DNA of 58,962 nucleotides from CAIQJJ01 sp964606085 (GTDB lineage: Bacteria > Chloroflexota > Anaerolineae > Anaerolineales > UBA4823), in NCBI GenBank assembly GCA_964606085.1, contig CAZSFD010000023.1, positions 1 to 58,962 on the forward strand. Direction: 5' to 3'. Position 1 is the stretch's first letter, and each line of letters begins with the position of its first letter. A model generated the notes under the pieces. The model worked only from the letters and a program-made list of their open reading frames with translations. It did no database searches and had not been told where the DNA came from. Shown piece after piece: positions 9,257 through 20,949 of this stretch. The position numbers and the translations under genes were made by a program.

Positions 9257-9856
9257 TCAGTTCGCCCAGGGTAAATTGTCACGCGAAGGCAGCCTGGGGT
9301 CATCGTTATCGGGCCAGATGGGACGGGTGTTTTGGATGAAAATACGCTTGTGTCGTTGTTTTCTCTCCCGTTCGCGAGCCAGCATGGCGGCAGTAGATGG
9401 CTGGCGACGTTCGGATAAGTTGGTCGCGGCGTATATTGTCTCTGCCTGTAACATGGCAAGTTTGTAAGACTTCAGGCTCGCCGTAAATCCCCAAGCAATC
9501 AAGGTGACACCGCCAGCTACAAATAGCACCAGTACACCCTGATTAACGGTGATGAAAAGGGATGAAAGAAATTCGGCATAGCGTTGATCCAGTATTTTTT
9601 GGTTTTCTAATGTATAAGCGGCGCGTTCCGCCGCCATTTCGACCTCCTGCTTGGCTCTTTCCAGGTCAAGCAGACCTTTCTGATATTCGATCTCATTCGT
9701 TTTGGACATTCCATCGGCTGTCGAGTGTGCAATTTGGGGTTGAAGCCAGGTTGGATTGCTGATGAAAATTCCCAACCCCAAAGCCAACACAATGATCACA
9801 ATCAGCATGGCAAATGTCCATTGCATTCCATTCGAGCCATTATTCTGTGGGTACAT
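9257..9856 (-). CDS. Small two-TM coiled-coil membrane protein, head of ATPase island
   Basis: 199 residues. A hydrophobic span lies at about 13-32 (FAMLIVIIVLALGLGIFI). A charged Glu/Gln/Lys-rich helix follows at about 50-90 (KGLLDLERAKQEVEMAAER), likely a coiled coil, then a second span at about 96-122 and a basic, Arg-rich cytoplasmic tail. This is an outside-loop coiled coil between two spans, as in small sensor or oligomerising membrane subunits. It has its own sigma-70-like promoter and terminator, but is oriented with the island and lies directly upstream. No family recognised. Confidence 0.65.
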   Translation of the reverse strand: MYPQNNGSNGMQWTFAMLIVIIVLALGLGIFISNPTWLQPQIAHSTADGMSKTNEIEYQKGLLDLERAKQEVEMAAERAAYTLENQKILDQRYAEFLSSLFITVNQGVLVLFVAGGVTLIAWGFTASLKSYKLAMLQAETIYAATNLSERRQPSTAAMLARERERKQRHKRIFIQNTRPIWPDNDDPRLPSRDNLPWAN

Positions 9857-9925
9857 ATTCGCCTCGCTTTCTGGTCATGGGTTTGCATTTCTGTAAAGAT
9901 AGTAACGCCAATTGGTTTCAAGATA

Positions 9926-9955
9926 TCTATAATGTATCTTTAGCAACCCTGTCAA
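9926..9955 (-). promoter_or_regulatory. Sigma-70-type promoter of the 199-aa membrane protein gene
   Basis: On the minus strand the -35 is TTGACA (9950-9955), then an 18-nt spacer and -10 TATAGA (9926-9931). Transcription would start about 60 nt before the ATG at 9856. It lies back to back with the ileS leader promoter. Confidence 0.65.
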
Positions 9956-9998
9956 AAGAATAGCGGCGCTCTCACTCCTTTCTGACAAGTGTCTGACC

Positions 9999-10027
9999 TT
10001 GAAGGTTTGCTCCCTTTATGGCATAAT
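9999..10027 (+). promoter_or_regulatory. Promoter of the T-box leader and ileS
   Basis: TTGAAG (9999-10004), a 17-nt spacer and CATAAT (10022-10027). It sits about 20 nt before the first conserved elements of the T-box leader, where a leader transcript should begin. Confidence 0.6.
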
Positions 10028-10039
10028 CCCGCCAACGCA

Positions 10040-10343
10040 CATCCAAAAGCGATGATGGAAACGAGTACGCAGGCCAAACCCCTGTCAGCGACCCCGGAAG
10101 CGGTGTGAGCCGGGGCAGGAAGGCCAGCCGAAAATCCTTCCGGAGCTGCGATCTGAAAGCGAATTGCAGGTTGCAAGTAAGAAAGCCGGTTTCGCTAACC
10201 GTTACCAGGGCGCAGAGATTTCTGACAATTTTGCCAGCGTCTTTGACAAAGCTGCCCGTTCATTTGAGCGGGAAGCAGGGTGGTACCGCGAGGGCCTATC
10301 AAGCAGGCTCCCGTCCCTGTCTGGGATGGGAGCTTTTGTTTTC
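10040..10343 (+). promoter_or_regulatory. T-box riboswitch (tRNA-Ile responsive) upstream of ileS
   Basis: The hallmark 14-nt T-box (AGGGTGGTACCGCG) is at 10277-10290. Stem I features are seen around 10049-10065 (GATGGAAACGAGTACGC, including the AGTA of the loop-E motif). In the 3' half of stem I, GAA is followed by the candidate specifier ATC (10134-10136), an isoleucine codon, which fits the downstream gene. A Rho-independent terminator at 10307-10343 (GCTCCC stem, then a T-rich tail) competes with the antiterminator formed by the T-box. When uncharged tRNA-Ile accumulates, readthrough into ileS is expected. The exact specifier register is not certain. Confidence 0.92.
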
Positions 10344-10397
10344 ATAAAACGAGATTCGAATAACGAATCTCGAAGGATCGAATTTCGGAGGTTCACC

Positions 10398-13547
<3,150 letters not shown>

Positions 13548-13641
13548 ATCACCTCCCCCGCCTGCACTGTAAAAAAACACGAAGCGGATTTCGGGATTGC
13601 GCAGACACCGATTTCAATCGGTGGTTCGACAGAAAAAAACA

Positions 13642-13673
13642 GCCCCCGGCTGGCTTCAGCCGGGGGCTTTGTT
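13642..13673 (+). terminator. Strong hairpin terminator after ileS
   Basis: AGCCCCCGGCTG, a four-base loop and its complement, followed by TTTGTT. It is preceded by A-rich sequence, so it may also end transcription of the converging 68-aa gene. A second short hairpin (CACCGATT/AATCGGTG) lies just upstream near 13606-13624. Confidence 0.85.
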
Positions 13674-13766
13674 GCATAATTGAAATGGAAATGTGCGGCA
13701 GATGCCACTCAAACCCCATTCATCACCGCAGGAATCAATAAAAAACCACCTTGTGGGTAAGACAGG

Positions 13767-13973
13767 TTAAAATGCCAGCTTATTGGTTGCCAGCAGCAAG
13801 AAAGCGCTCACCGTGCAAGACCAAAGGAGCAGCATCACGGCGATGACAAAGCGCTGCGGGGCGGTCATGCCCAAAATGCGCTTGCTTTTGGCGCGTGGCG
13901 CTTCTTGGGCTTCAAAATCGAGGCTGGGGTCTTCAAAGCCCTGGCTGGCATCCTGGCGTAATTCGTCGAACAT
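13767..13973 (-). CDS. Small single-pass membrane protein downstream of birA
   Basis: 68 residues, acidic N-terminal half (MFDELRQDASQGFEDPSLDFEAQEAP), a basic patch (RAKSKR), then one hydrophobic span at about 43-63 (RFVIAVMLLLWSCTVSAFLLL). It begins 9 nt after the birA stop and is probably cotranscribed. It is short, but composition, topology and operon position support a real gene. No function is recognised. Confidence 0.6.
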   Translation of the reverse strand: MFDELRQDASQGFEDPSLDFEAQEAPRAKSKRILGMTAPQRFVIAVMLLLWSCTVSAFLLLATNKLAF

Positions 13974-13982
13974 AAGGCCTCC

Positions 13983-14828
13983 TCATTCCACTGATCCTGC
14001 AACCGCATCCAGGGGTCGCAGTCGAACTTCTCCAAACTGAACCGTGACCACATCGCCCGAACGCGTGGTCACTTTCAGCGCACCATCTTGGGTCAACCCG
14101 GCTACCTCGCCTTCCACCAACAACGGCAGTGTACCGGTATGGCTTTGCTCACCACTGCCGCCCTGGAAAACCTGCACCCGCTCGCCGCGAAAAGCCAGGC
14201 GTTTTTCCCAGGCAGAGATAAAATCGGCGTGGCCCATGCGCTGCCGCCAACGCAAAAACTCGACCAGAATGGCGTGCAGCAAGGCCAGGCGGTCTGTGGG
14301 GCGGTGCAGTTCGTCTTCCACGCTGGTAGCCGGGAAGCGCAGGCGCGCCGCGGGCAGCACGCTTTCACTGACCGAGGTCGAAGCCACGTTAACGCCCATG
14401 CCCAAAATCACAGCAGCCAGAGAGTCACCCGTCCAGTGGGCCTCGGTGAGGATGCCCGCCAGTTTGCGTCGGTTGACGAGGATGTCGTTGGGCCATTTGA
14501 TCTGTGCTGGAAGCTGGTAGGAATTGCGCAGGGCATCGCATACGGCCAGCGCCCCCAGGGCCGTCATGCGGGGCAGTAAGTTTTGATCGGCCAGGGTGGG
14601 GTAGACGATCAGGCTGGCGGCCAGCGCACCGCCGGGTGGGGTAATCCACTGGCGGCCAGCGCGGCCGCGTCCGGCAGTCTGCTCATCGGCCACCACCAGC
14701 GAAAGGTTGCGCGCCCCCTGGGTGGTCCACTCGGCGGCCATGTCATTGGTCGAGGTGACCTGGGGCAGGTAACGAATTGCACCAAGCGGCAGGTCTTGCA
14801 GGGTTTGTTCCAGGCTGAGTTGATCCAT
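13983..14828 (-). CDS. birA: Biotin--[acetyl-CoA-carboxylase] ligase, group I (no HTH)
   Basis: 281 residues from ATG at 14828. The biotinyl-AMP loop GRGRAGRQW and the motif KWPNDILV are present, followed by GMGVNVAS and a C-terminal SH3-like domain. It attaches biotin to carrier lysines of carboxylases. There is no N-terminal winged helix, so it is not a repressor. An ATG-proximal -10 box (TACAAT, 7 nt upstream) favours this start over an upstream one at 14864 and suggests a leaderless transcript in addition to readthrough from dedA. Confidence 0.93.
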   Translation of the reverse strand: MDQLSLEQTLQDLPLGAIRYLPQVTSTNDMAAEWTTQGARNLSLVVADEQTAGRGRAGRQWITPPGGALAASLIVYPTLADQNLLPRMTALGALAVCDALRNSYQLPAQIKWPNDILVNRRKLAGILTEAHWTGDSLAAVILGMGVNVASTSVSESVLPAARLRFPATSVEDELHRPTDRLALLHAILVEFLRWRQRMGHADFISAWEKRLAFRGERVQVFQGGSGEQSHTGTLPLLVEGEVAGLTQDGALKVTTRSGDVVTVQFGEVRLRPLDAVAGSVE

Positions 14829-14835
14829 GATGTTT

Positions 14836-14841
14836 ATTGTA
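14836..14841 (-). promoter_or_regulatory. -10 box directly before birA ATG (leaderless start)
   Basis: The minus strand reads TACAAT, then 7 nt, then ATG. The transcription start would fall on or next to the A of the start codon. Confidence 0.5.
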
Positions 14842-14874
14842 TCAGAGTTACACAAAACGCTCACCTGGGGCAGT

Positions 14875-15522
14875 TTATTTTTGTTTTTCCAGGCGCGATT
14901 TTACATACTCGAAAACCATCGGCAGCACCGAGATCAAGATAATGGCGATGATGACGATTTCAAAGTTGTGCTGAACGACCGGGATATTGCCGAAGAAATA
15001 ACCGGCAAACGTGAAGATCGCCACCCACACAATCCCACCGACCACGTTGTAGGTGATGAACTTGGGGTAGGTCATGGCGCCCACCCCGGCCACGAAGGGG
15101 GCAAACGTGCGCACGATGGGGACAAAACGCGCCAGGATGATCGTTTTGCCACCGTGCTTTTCGTAAAAGGCGTGCGTTTTGTCCATATATTCCTTTTTGA
15201 GAAAACGCACCTTGCCGCTAAATGCCCGCGGCCCAATGTAGTGGCCGATCCAATAATTGACCGTATCACCCAAGATCGCGGCAAAACCCAGCAGAACAAA
15301 CAAAATGCCCACATTGAGCGGGCTACCTTCCACGGCCGCCAGCGCGCCAGCGGCGAAAAGCAGCGAGTCGCCAGGCAGAAAGGGGGTGACGACCAGGCCA
15401 GTTTCCATAAAAATGACCAGGAAAAGCAGCACATAGGTCAGCTGTTGATATTGGGTCACAATATCGGTCAGAAATTTATCGAGATGCAAGAAAATATCAA
15501 CCAGTTGAAGCAGGAGTTCCAT
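14875..15522 (-). CDS. DedA family membrane protein
   Basis: 215 residues with hydrophobic spans and the DedA/SNARE-associated signature: ETGLVVTPFLPGDSLLFAAG, then GDTVNYWIGHYIG, then ARFVPIVRTFAPFVAGVGAM with the conserved FxPxxRxxxPxxAG pattern. Members are thought to move polyprenyl-phosphate or phospholipids across the inner membrane. The gene starts inside the end of the upstream prsW-like gene (26-nt overlap), with GAGG ahead of the ATG, so the two are coupled. Confidence 0.92.
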   Translation of the reverse strand: MELLLQLVDIFLHLDKFLTDIVTQYQQLTYVLLFLVIFMETGLVVTPFLPGDSLLFAAGALAAVEGSPLNVGILFVLLGFAAILGDTVNYWIGHYIGPRAFSGKVRFLKKEYMDKTHAFYEKHGGKTIILARFVPIVRTFAPFVAGVGAMTYPKFITYNVVGGIVWVAIFTFAGYFFGNIPVVQHNFEIVIIAIILISVLPMVFEYVKSRLEKQK

Positions 15523-16894
15523 GATCAGACGTTTCCTCGTTAGAAGAGATCGTTTCTACGGCAGACAGGTTTGCCTGGGCAGAAACATTGTCAAAAGCGG
15601 GCATTATAGCATGGCGCGGCGCGGCGTTTTGAGCCAATGGGGCATTTCGGGCCTGCGATGCCTCGCGTCGCAGCGCCGCGTTCATCGCCAGCAGTAAGAG
15701 CAGCATCAACATGCCCAACACACCAGCAGCAATCACCTGGAAGAGGACAATATCATCCAGCATACCGGTTGCCTGGGTGCCCAACACGCCAAAACTGACC
15801 GTCAGAACATTCCACAGCCCGTGGATGAACACTGCTGCAAGATAGGCGGCTACCAGACGCAGGAAACGGCCATCGCGCCAGGTGGCGGCCAGCCCCCACC
15901 CCACCAACGCCGACGCGCCGATGTGCATCACCGCCGTACCCGAACGCGCCAGCACAATGGCCGCCCAACTATCCAGGCTGGCCGCGCTGTATCCCAGGTT
16001 TTCCATCAGGGCAAAGCCAGCGCCGCTCAACGCCCCGGCCACAAAGCCTTCGGCGGGTGTCAGCGCACGGCGGGCCAGCAGCCACACCCCAATCGGTTTG
16101 AGCAATTCTTCGAGCAATGGCACCAGCACGCCCAAAAAAGCCCCTGCCGCATAAAGCAGCACCGGTGTTTGCAGGTAGGGTAGCAAATCGGCAGCAGCCT
16201 GTTCGGGAGCAAGATCGGGCTGCGCGTTGAGCTGTTCAACCAGCCCTTGCAGGGTTTCGAGCAGGCCCGGTTGGGTAGATAAGGCAATCAGCACGCCTGC
16301 CAGCACCATCAAGCCCAGCACAATCTCCAGCGTGATGATGAGCGCCGGGCCCAGCACCAGCCCGCTGGCAAACACACCCCATTTACGCTGCGCCGAGCCA
16401 TAAGGCAGGCGATACCCCCCCAGGTGGATCAGCCAGACAATCGGAACCGTGATCGCCAGCAGGTGCAGCGGCGGGAGCAGAAGCCATGCTACTGGCGAGT
16501 TGGCCTCGGCCAGCCAACTGCCGGCGATGAGCGCCACCGGCAAGATCACCAGCAGGAGCAGCAGCAAAATGCCCTGGCGCGGCAGCCAGGCAGGGAAGGT
16601 GGTTGCCGCCCGGCGGCCGCGCAGCCGCAGCAGGGCGAACCAGGCCGAGGACAGGGTCAGCATCCCGGCAAAGCCCGTCCCCGAGGCCAGAAGCAGCGCC
16701 GCCAGCACCTGTTGCGCCTGGCCGGTGCCAGCCAGAATCACCCCCTGGATAGCAAACAAAGCCGCCAGACCCAATAATCCCACGGCTGCCACAGCACTGG
16801 CAATCAACTGCACCAGCGAAGCCGCATCCCACTGCCCTGTCATCGGCAGCGGCGTGGAAATCTCGCTTGCCTGTTCTCCAATTTCACGCATCAT
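15497..16894 (-). CDS. PrsW-like intramembrane glutamic protease
   Basis: 465 residues with about eight to ten membrane spans. The active-site signatures of the PrsW family are visible in order: EELLKP in one span, AGALSGAGFALMENLGY, a His in the span VMHIGASALVGW, and FIHGLWNVL. The family includes the protease that cleaves the anti-sigma factor RsiW and many uncharacterised members. The substrate here is unknown. The C-terminal tail of about 60 residues is soluble. It starts 30 nt after the selenoprotein-like gene stop, in the same minus-strand run. Confidence 0.88.
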   Translation of the reverse strand: MMREIGEQASEISTPLPMTGQWDAASLVQLIASAVAAVGLLGLAALFAIQGVILAGTGQAQQVLAALLLASGTGFAGMLTLSSAWFALLRLRGRRAATTFPAWLPRQGILLLLLLVILPVALIAGSWLAEANSPVAWLLLPPLHLLAITVPIVWLIHLGGYRLPYGSAQRKWGVFASGLVLGPALIITLEIVLGLMVLAGVLIALSTQPGLLETLQGLVEQLNAQPDLAPEQAAADLLPYLQTPVLLYAAGAFLGVLVPLLEELLKPIGVWLLARRALTPAEGFVAGALSGAGFALMENLGYSAASLDSWAAIVLARSGTAVMHIGASALVGWGLAATWRDGRFLRLVAAYLAAVFIHGLWNVLTVSFGVLGTQATGMLDDIVLFQVIAAGVLGMLMLLLLLAMNAALRREASQARNAPLAQNAAPRHAIMPAFDNVSAQANLSAVETISSNEETSDHGTPASTG

Positions 16895-16924
16895 CCAACC
16901 TGCAACTTTCCAGCCTTCTCAACA

Positions 16925-18223
16925 TCACTTCTCTTCAATGCTCACCCGCAAAACCCGATCCGCTTCAGGCAGGGGGTTATCGGTTTGGGGGTTGCGCAGT
17001 GTGAGCGAGCGCAGCACATCCATGCCTTCAATCAGGCGACCAAAGATGGTGTATTGTCCATCCAGGTTGGGCGCGGGGGCATAGGTGATGAAAAATTGGC
17101 TTCCGTTAGTATTTGGCCCGCTGTTAGCCATGGCTAACAGACCGGCCTGATCAAATTTCACGTCAGTGTAAATTTCGCTCTCGAAAGCATAGCCAGGCCC
17201 GCCAAACCCCGTGCCTGAAGGGTCGCCAGCCTGGGCCATAAAGTCGGCAATGACGCGGTGGAAAGGCACACCTTCATACCAACCCTCGCCAGCCAGAAAA
17301 ACGAAATTGTTCACCGCCAGGGGCGCTTGATCGGCAAACAGTTCCAACACCAGGTTGCCCCGGGTCGTTTCGATGGTGGCGAAGTATTGTTTGTCGCCAC
17401 GGATGATCATAGGCGGGCAAAAATCATATTGCCGGTTTTGCAGCAAGGATAACTGGATCACCGTCGAGAGCATTTCGTAGCTTTTGGGCAGGTCTTCGGG
17501 CCACAATTGGTTATTCAGCACCACAAACGGCGTTCCGGGCAGGCCAATTTGCTGGCCCCTTTCCCAGGCATCGTTGGCGATCTGGACAATAACGGGGTCG
17601 GTCAGGTCTTGCTCGAATTGGACGGTATCCAGGTCAAGCGCGGTAGCCTGCTGGACAAGCCAGGGGGCGAAATCTGCCAGGCTGAGCAGGCCCCATTCGC
17701 CCTGTTTGGCAAAGAGGAGGTCGTGCATCTGCCAAAATTTACCCTGCCGCCCGGCAGCCTCAGCCGCCTGGGCCGCCAACCCGGCCTTATCGTGGATGCT
17801 CATCAGCGGAAAGTGCCGAAAAACGAAACGCACATCTTGTGGAAAATCTTTAGCAATGCGCGCCAACACGGGCGCGACAGCCGCGCAGCCGGGTCACTGA
17901 AAATCGCTATATTCGAGCAATGTAACCGTGGCCGTGGGTGGGCCGATCACCCAATCTTGCTCGCTGATCGGGCCAAAGATTGAATCTTCCGGCGCGACCG
18001 GCGAAGGCTTGATGCTGACGACGGTACAGCCGGGCATCATATTGCCCGGGTTGACCAGTGGCCGCGTGGCGGTGACTGCCAGGGTGGGCAGCGTGGCCCG
18101 GGTTGCCGTGGGCTGCGCAATGGCCGTGTCGGTCGGAGCGGCCTGGGGCGGCGTGGTTGGCGGCGCGCCGCAAGCGGCCAGAATCAATGCCGTCAAGATC
18201 AAGGAAAGGGTAGCTTTTTTCAT
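16925..18223 (-). CDS. Predicted selenoprotein: lipoprotein with DsbA-like (UPGC) and cyclophilin domains
   Basis: The frame from ATG 18223 runs to TAA-type stop at 16925 and is interrupted only by TGA at 17894-17896. Reading TGA as Sec gives 432 residues: a lipoprotein signal (MKKATLSLILTALILAAC), a Thr/Pro-rich linker, a thioredoxin-like domain with EYSDFQ-U-PGC at 110-113, VRFVFRHFPL and cis-Pro GTPF, then a cyclophilin domain (about 278-430, FHRVI, FMAQAGDP, MANSGPNTNGSQFFI). The TGA stands exactly at the first Cys of the CxxC redox motif. A hairpin with 6-bp stem (CGCGCC/GGCGCG) and loop CGUGUU begins 17 nt after it (17859-17876), in the place of a bacterial SECIS. The product would fold proteins outside the membrane. 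A nonsense mutation or sequencing error (TGC to TGA) is the alternative. Confidence 0.8.
17859..17896 (-). promoter_or_regulatory. UGA codon with putative bacterial SECIS hairpin
   Basis: The UGA is at 17894-17896. The stem is at 17871-17876 and 17859-17864, with loop at 17865-17870. The apical loop starts 23 nt after the UGA and has G at its second position, within the range described for bacterial SECIS elements. An unpaired U sits directly 5' of the stem. Confidence 0.55.
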
Positions 18224-18284
18224 TAAGGGGTACCTTACTTCGCGATAACTGGGCTGCGCCAAAATTCCACCCTGGCGCGCAAGG

Positions 18285-18890
18285 TCACAACATTTCCTGC
18301 CGTCCGGCCAGGGCGCGCAGCAACGTATTTTGGTCGGCATATTCCAGGTCGCCGCCAACGGGCAGACCGCGCGCCAGGCGGGTGACGTGTACCCCCATCG
18401 GGAGCAATTGCTGACGCAGATACATCGCCGTCGCATCGCCTTCCATGCTGGGGTTGGTCGCCAGGATAATCTCGCGGATACCGCCTGCCCGCACGCGGCC
18501 CAACAGTTCGCGGATGCGCAAATCATCTGGCCCGATGCCTTCGATGGGCGAAAGCGCGCCGTGTAATACATGGTAACTGCCCTCGAAGCCCCCGGTACGC
18601 TCCAATGCCAACACATCGAGTGGTTCTTCTACCACACATAAGGCACCGGTCTGTCGTTCGGGGCGCTCGCAAATTTCACACACCGAGCGCCCGGCAGCGG
18701 TGATATTGAAGCATACCGGGCAGTAGGCTGTGCCAGATTTCAGGTTGAGCAGGGCGCTCGCCAGGTCTTGCGCCAGGTCTTCGGGTGCGCGCAGCAGATG
18801 GAAGGTGAGTCGCGAGGCCGTTTTGGGGCCAATGCCCGGCAGACGCGAGAGAGCGTTGATCAGGTCTTGCAGTGGCGTGGGGAGGAGCAT
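18285..18890 (-). CDS. recR: Recombination mediator protein RecR
   Basis: 201 residues. The helix-hairpin-helix (LSRLPGIGPKTASRLTFHLL), the four-Cys zinc site (YCPVCFNIT...CEICERPERQ) and the Toprim domain (LCVVEEPLDVLALE, ILATNPSMEGDATAMYL) are complete. With RecF/RecO it loads RecA at gaps. It follows ebfC and dnaX in the classical dnaX-ebfC-recR order. Confidence 0.97.
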   Translation of the reverse strand: MLLPTPLQDLINALSRLPGIGPKTASRLTFHLLRAPEDLAQDLASALLNLKSGTAYCPVCFNITAAGRSVCEICERPERQTGALCVVEEPLDVLALERTGGFEGSYHVLHGALSPIEGIGPDDLRIRELLGRVRAGGIREIILATNPSMEGDATAMYLRQQLLPMGVHVTRLARGLPVGGDLEYADQNTLLRALAGRQEML

Positions 18891-18907
18891 AGGGGGCAGG
18901 GGGCAAC

Positions 18908-19276
18908 CTAAAAGGGCAATCCCAATCCCCCGGTCAGCGGGGCCATGCGCTCTTCCGCCAGCTTGCGCGAGGCGTCGAGTGCGCCGTTGAAGGCGGTCAG
19001 CAGCAGGTCTTGCAGCATATCCACGTCGCCGCCTTCGGCCACGTCTTTGAGCAGGTCGGGGTCTACGGTGATGGATTGGCAGTGCTGATCGCCGGTGATG
19101 ACGACCTTGATCGCGCCGCCGCCCGCGCTATATTCGACAGTTTCCTCGCCGAGTTTACCCTGCGCTTCCATCATTTGCTGCTGGAGCTTTTGCAGTTGGC
19201 CCATCATGTTGCCGCCGCCCATGCCGCCCATGCCTTTGCCGCCGGGCATCTTAGGGGTTTTGTAACCTTTTGCCAT
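18908..19276 (-). CDS. YbaB/EbfC family nucleoid-associated protein
   Basis: 122 residues from ATG 19276, which has GGAGG 8 nt upstream; a longer frame from 19291 is not favoured. An N-terminal Gly/Met-rich stretch (about 20 residues, GGKGMGGMGGGNMMGQ) precedes the usual helix and the core motif VEYSAGGGAIKVVITGDQ. It binds DNA as a dimer. It lies between dnaX and recR as in most bacteria. Confidence 0.93.
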   Translation of the reverse strand: MAKGYKTPKMPGGKGMGGMGGGNMMGQLQKLQQQMMEAQGKLGEETVEYSAGGGAIKVVITGDQHCQSITVDPDLLKDVAEGGDVDMLQDLLLTAFNGALDASRKLAEERMAPLTGGLGLPF

Positions 19277-19296
19277 AATTCGTTCCTCCAAAAAGT

Positions 19297-20847
19297 TTAT
19301 TGCACATCCACAATTTCGCCGCCCAGGTCGCGCACCGCTGAGGCCACCATACCGTCGTGATCTACTTCGGGCGGTGGGGCGCTGCGCTGTGCGGAGACGG
19401 TGGTGCAGCGAATATGGATCGTTTCGCCGATCACTTGTTTCAAGATATTTTGGACAATCTCGATATTTTCGGGCTTTTCCATTTGTGATTTCAACACGTC
19501 ACTGGCGAAGCCCAGGGTAAGGATGTTTTCATCCAGGTGACGCGAGCGCACCGAGTTGAGCAGCCCGGCCACATTGCTCTTCTGCTGTTTGACCAGGTGA
19601 ACGACCTGCCGCCAGTTTTCTTGCACGCGCTTACCCAGGGCCGACTCGCTGACTGGCGCAGGTAGGTGAGCAGGTTCAGGCGGCGGCATTGGCCGCGCCG
19701 CGGCTGTGGGTGGCGGGGCGGCTGGCCGCGCCGGCTGCGCCTCCATTTGCGGCGCAGCGGGAGCTTCTTGGGGCGGGGTGATGGCCTCGACAAAGGCCAT
19801 TTCAAGCGGCAGGCTGGGCTGCCACGCGAGACGCCCCTCCGCCGCCGCGCTGTTGAAAGCCCGGATCACGCCGAGTAGTTCGGGGGTGGCAAATTTTTGG
19901 GCGTGGCGGGCCATCACGGCGCGCGTTTCTGGTGTGGCATCCACCTGGCTGGCGTTGCCGAGTTTGATCAGCAACAGTTGACGCAGGTAATCTACAATCT
20001 GCCGGGCAAACTGACGCGGGTCCGAGCCGCCATCCAGGCTGTCGTGGATGTGCGCCAGACCCGCGGCAGAATCGCGCCCTTGCACGGCCTCAATCACATC
20101 GAGGACGATCTGTTCGGTGGCTGCGCCCAACACCGTTTGCGCCAGTTCGAGCGTGACGGCCTGGCCGGTGGAGGCGAGCTGGTCGAGCAGCGAGATGGCA
20201 TCGCGCATCCCCCCGGCAGACTGCCGGGCGATCAGCGTTAACGAGGCCTCATCTACGGCGATGCCCTCGCCGGCGGCCAGCTTCTTCAGGTTGGCAACGA
20301 TATCGTTGACCGGGATGCGGCGAAATTCATGCCGCTGGCAGCGCGAAAGAATCGTAGCGGGAATTTTGTGGATTTCGGTGGTCGCCAGGATGAAGATGGC
20401 ATGGGCGGGCGGCTCTTCGAGCGTTTTGAGCAGGGCGTTGAAGGCGGCTGTCGAAAGCATGTGCACTTCATCAATGACATAAACCTTGTAGCGCCCCTGG
20501 TTGGGCGAAAAGCTGATCTTGTCGCGCAGTTCGCGCACATCTTCCACAGAAGTATTGGAAGCGGCGTCAATTTCGATCAGGTCGAGGAAGCGGCCCTGGT
20601 TGACCGCCATGCAGTGTTCGCAGGTATCGCAGGGGCGGCTGGACAGGTTGGCATCCAGGCAGTTGACAGCCTTAGCAAGCAGGCGGGCGCTGGTGGTTTT
20701 GCCTGTGCCACGCGGCCCGGCGAACAGGTAGGCATGAGCCACACGCTCGGCCACGATGGCATTGCGTAAGGTTTGCACAATATGTTCCTGGCCGATCACT
20801 TCGGCCCATTGGTGCGGTCGCCATTTGCGATAGAGGGCTTGGGTCAT
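19297..20847 (-). CDS. dnaX: DNA polymerase III subunits gamma/tau
   Basis: 516 residues. The start is set at MTQALYRKWRPHQWAEVIGQEH, the usual DnaX N-terminus, not at 20916. The AAA+ core shows Walker A GPRGTGKTT, zinc-module CDTCEHC, Walker B VYVIDEVHMLS and sensor 1 FILATTEIHKIPATILSRC. A Pro/Ala-rich hinge at about 365-400 leads to a C-terminal domain (GKRVQENWRQVVHLVKQQ). It is the clamp-loader motor. I did not see an obvious A-run slippery site for gamma production. Confidence 0.96.
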   Translation of the reverse strand: MTQALYRKWRPHQWAEVIGQEHIVQTLRNAIVAERVAHAYLFAGPRGTGKTTSARLLAKAVNCLDANLSSRPCDTCEHCMAVNQGRFLDLIEIDAASNTSVEDVRELRDKISFSPNQGRYKVYVIDEVHMLSTAAFNALLKTLEEPPAHAIFILATTEIHKIPATILSRCQRHEFRRIPVNDIVANLKKLAAGEGIAVDEASLTLIARQSAGGMRDAISLLDQLASTGQAVTLELAQTVLGAATEQIVLDVIEAVQGRDSAAGLAHIHDSLDGGSDPRQFARQIVDYLRQLLLIKLGNASQVDATPETRAVMARHAQKFATPELLGVIRAFNSAAAEGRLAWQPSLPLEMAFVEAITPPQEAPAAPQMEAQPARPAAPPPTAAARPMPPPEPAHLPAPVSESALGKRVQENWRQVVHLVKQQKSNVAGLLNSVRSRHLDENILTLGFASDVLKSQMEKPENIEIVQNILKQVIGETIHIRCTTVSAQRSAPPPEVDHDGMVASAVRDLGGEIVDVQ

Positions 20848-20949
20848 GGGTTGGGGTCTCGATCCAGAGGGTAATCGTGGGGCAATTTTACCAGTGCTTC
20901 CCCGGGTGACTGCCACCGATCAGGGGGCGGTGAGGCGACTAATCTCATC

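Noticed and set aside
10164..10397. N-terminal extension of the ileS frame
   Set aside because: The region is the T-box leader; GGAGG and the typical N-terminus place the start at 10398.
17894..18616. Separate short gene ending at the TGA, plus a second gene starting at GTG 17869
   Set aside because: Both parts complete one thioredoxin fold with the CxxC site split at the TGA; the 5' part above 18223 is in recR antisense phase and not coding.
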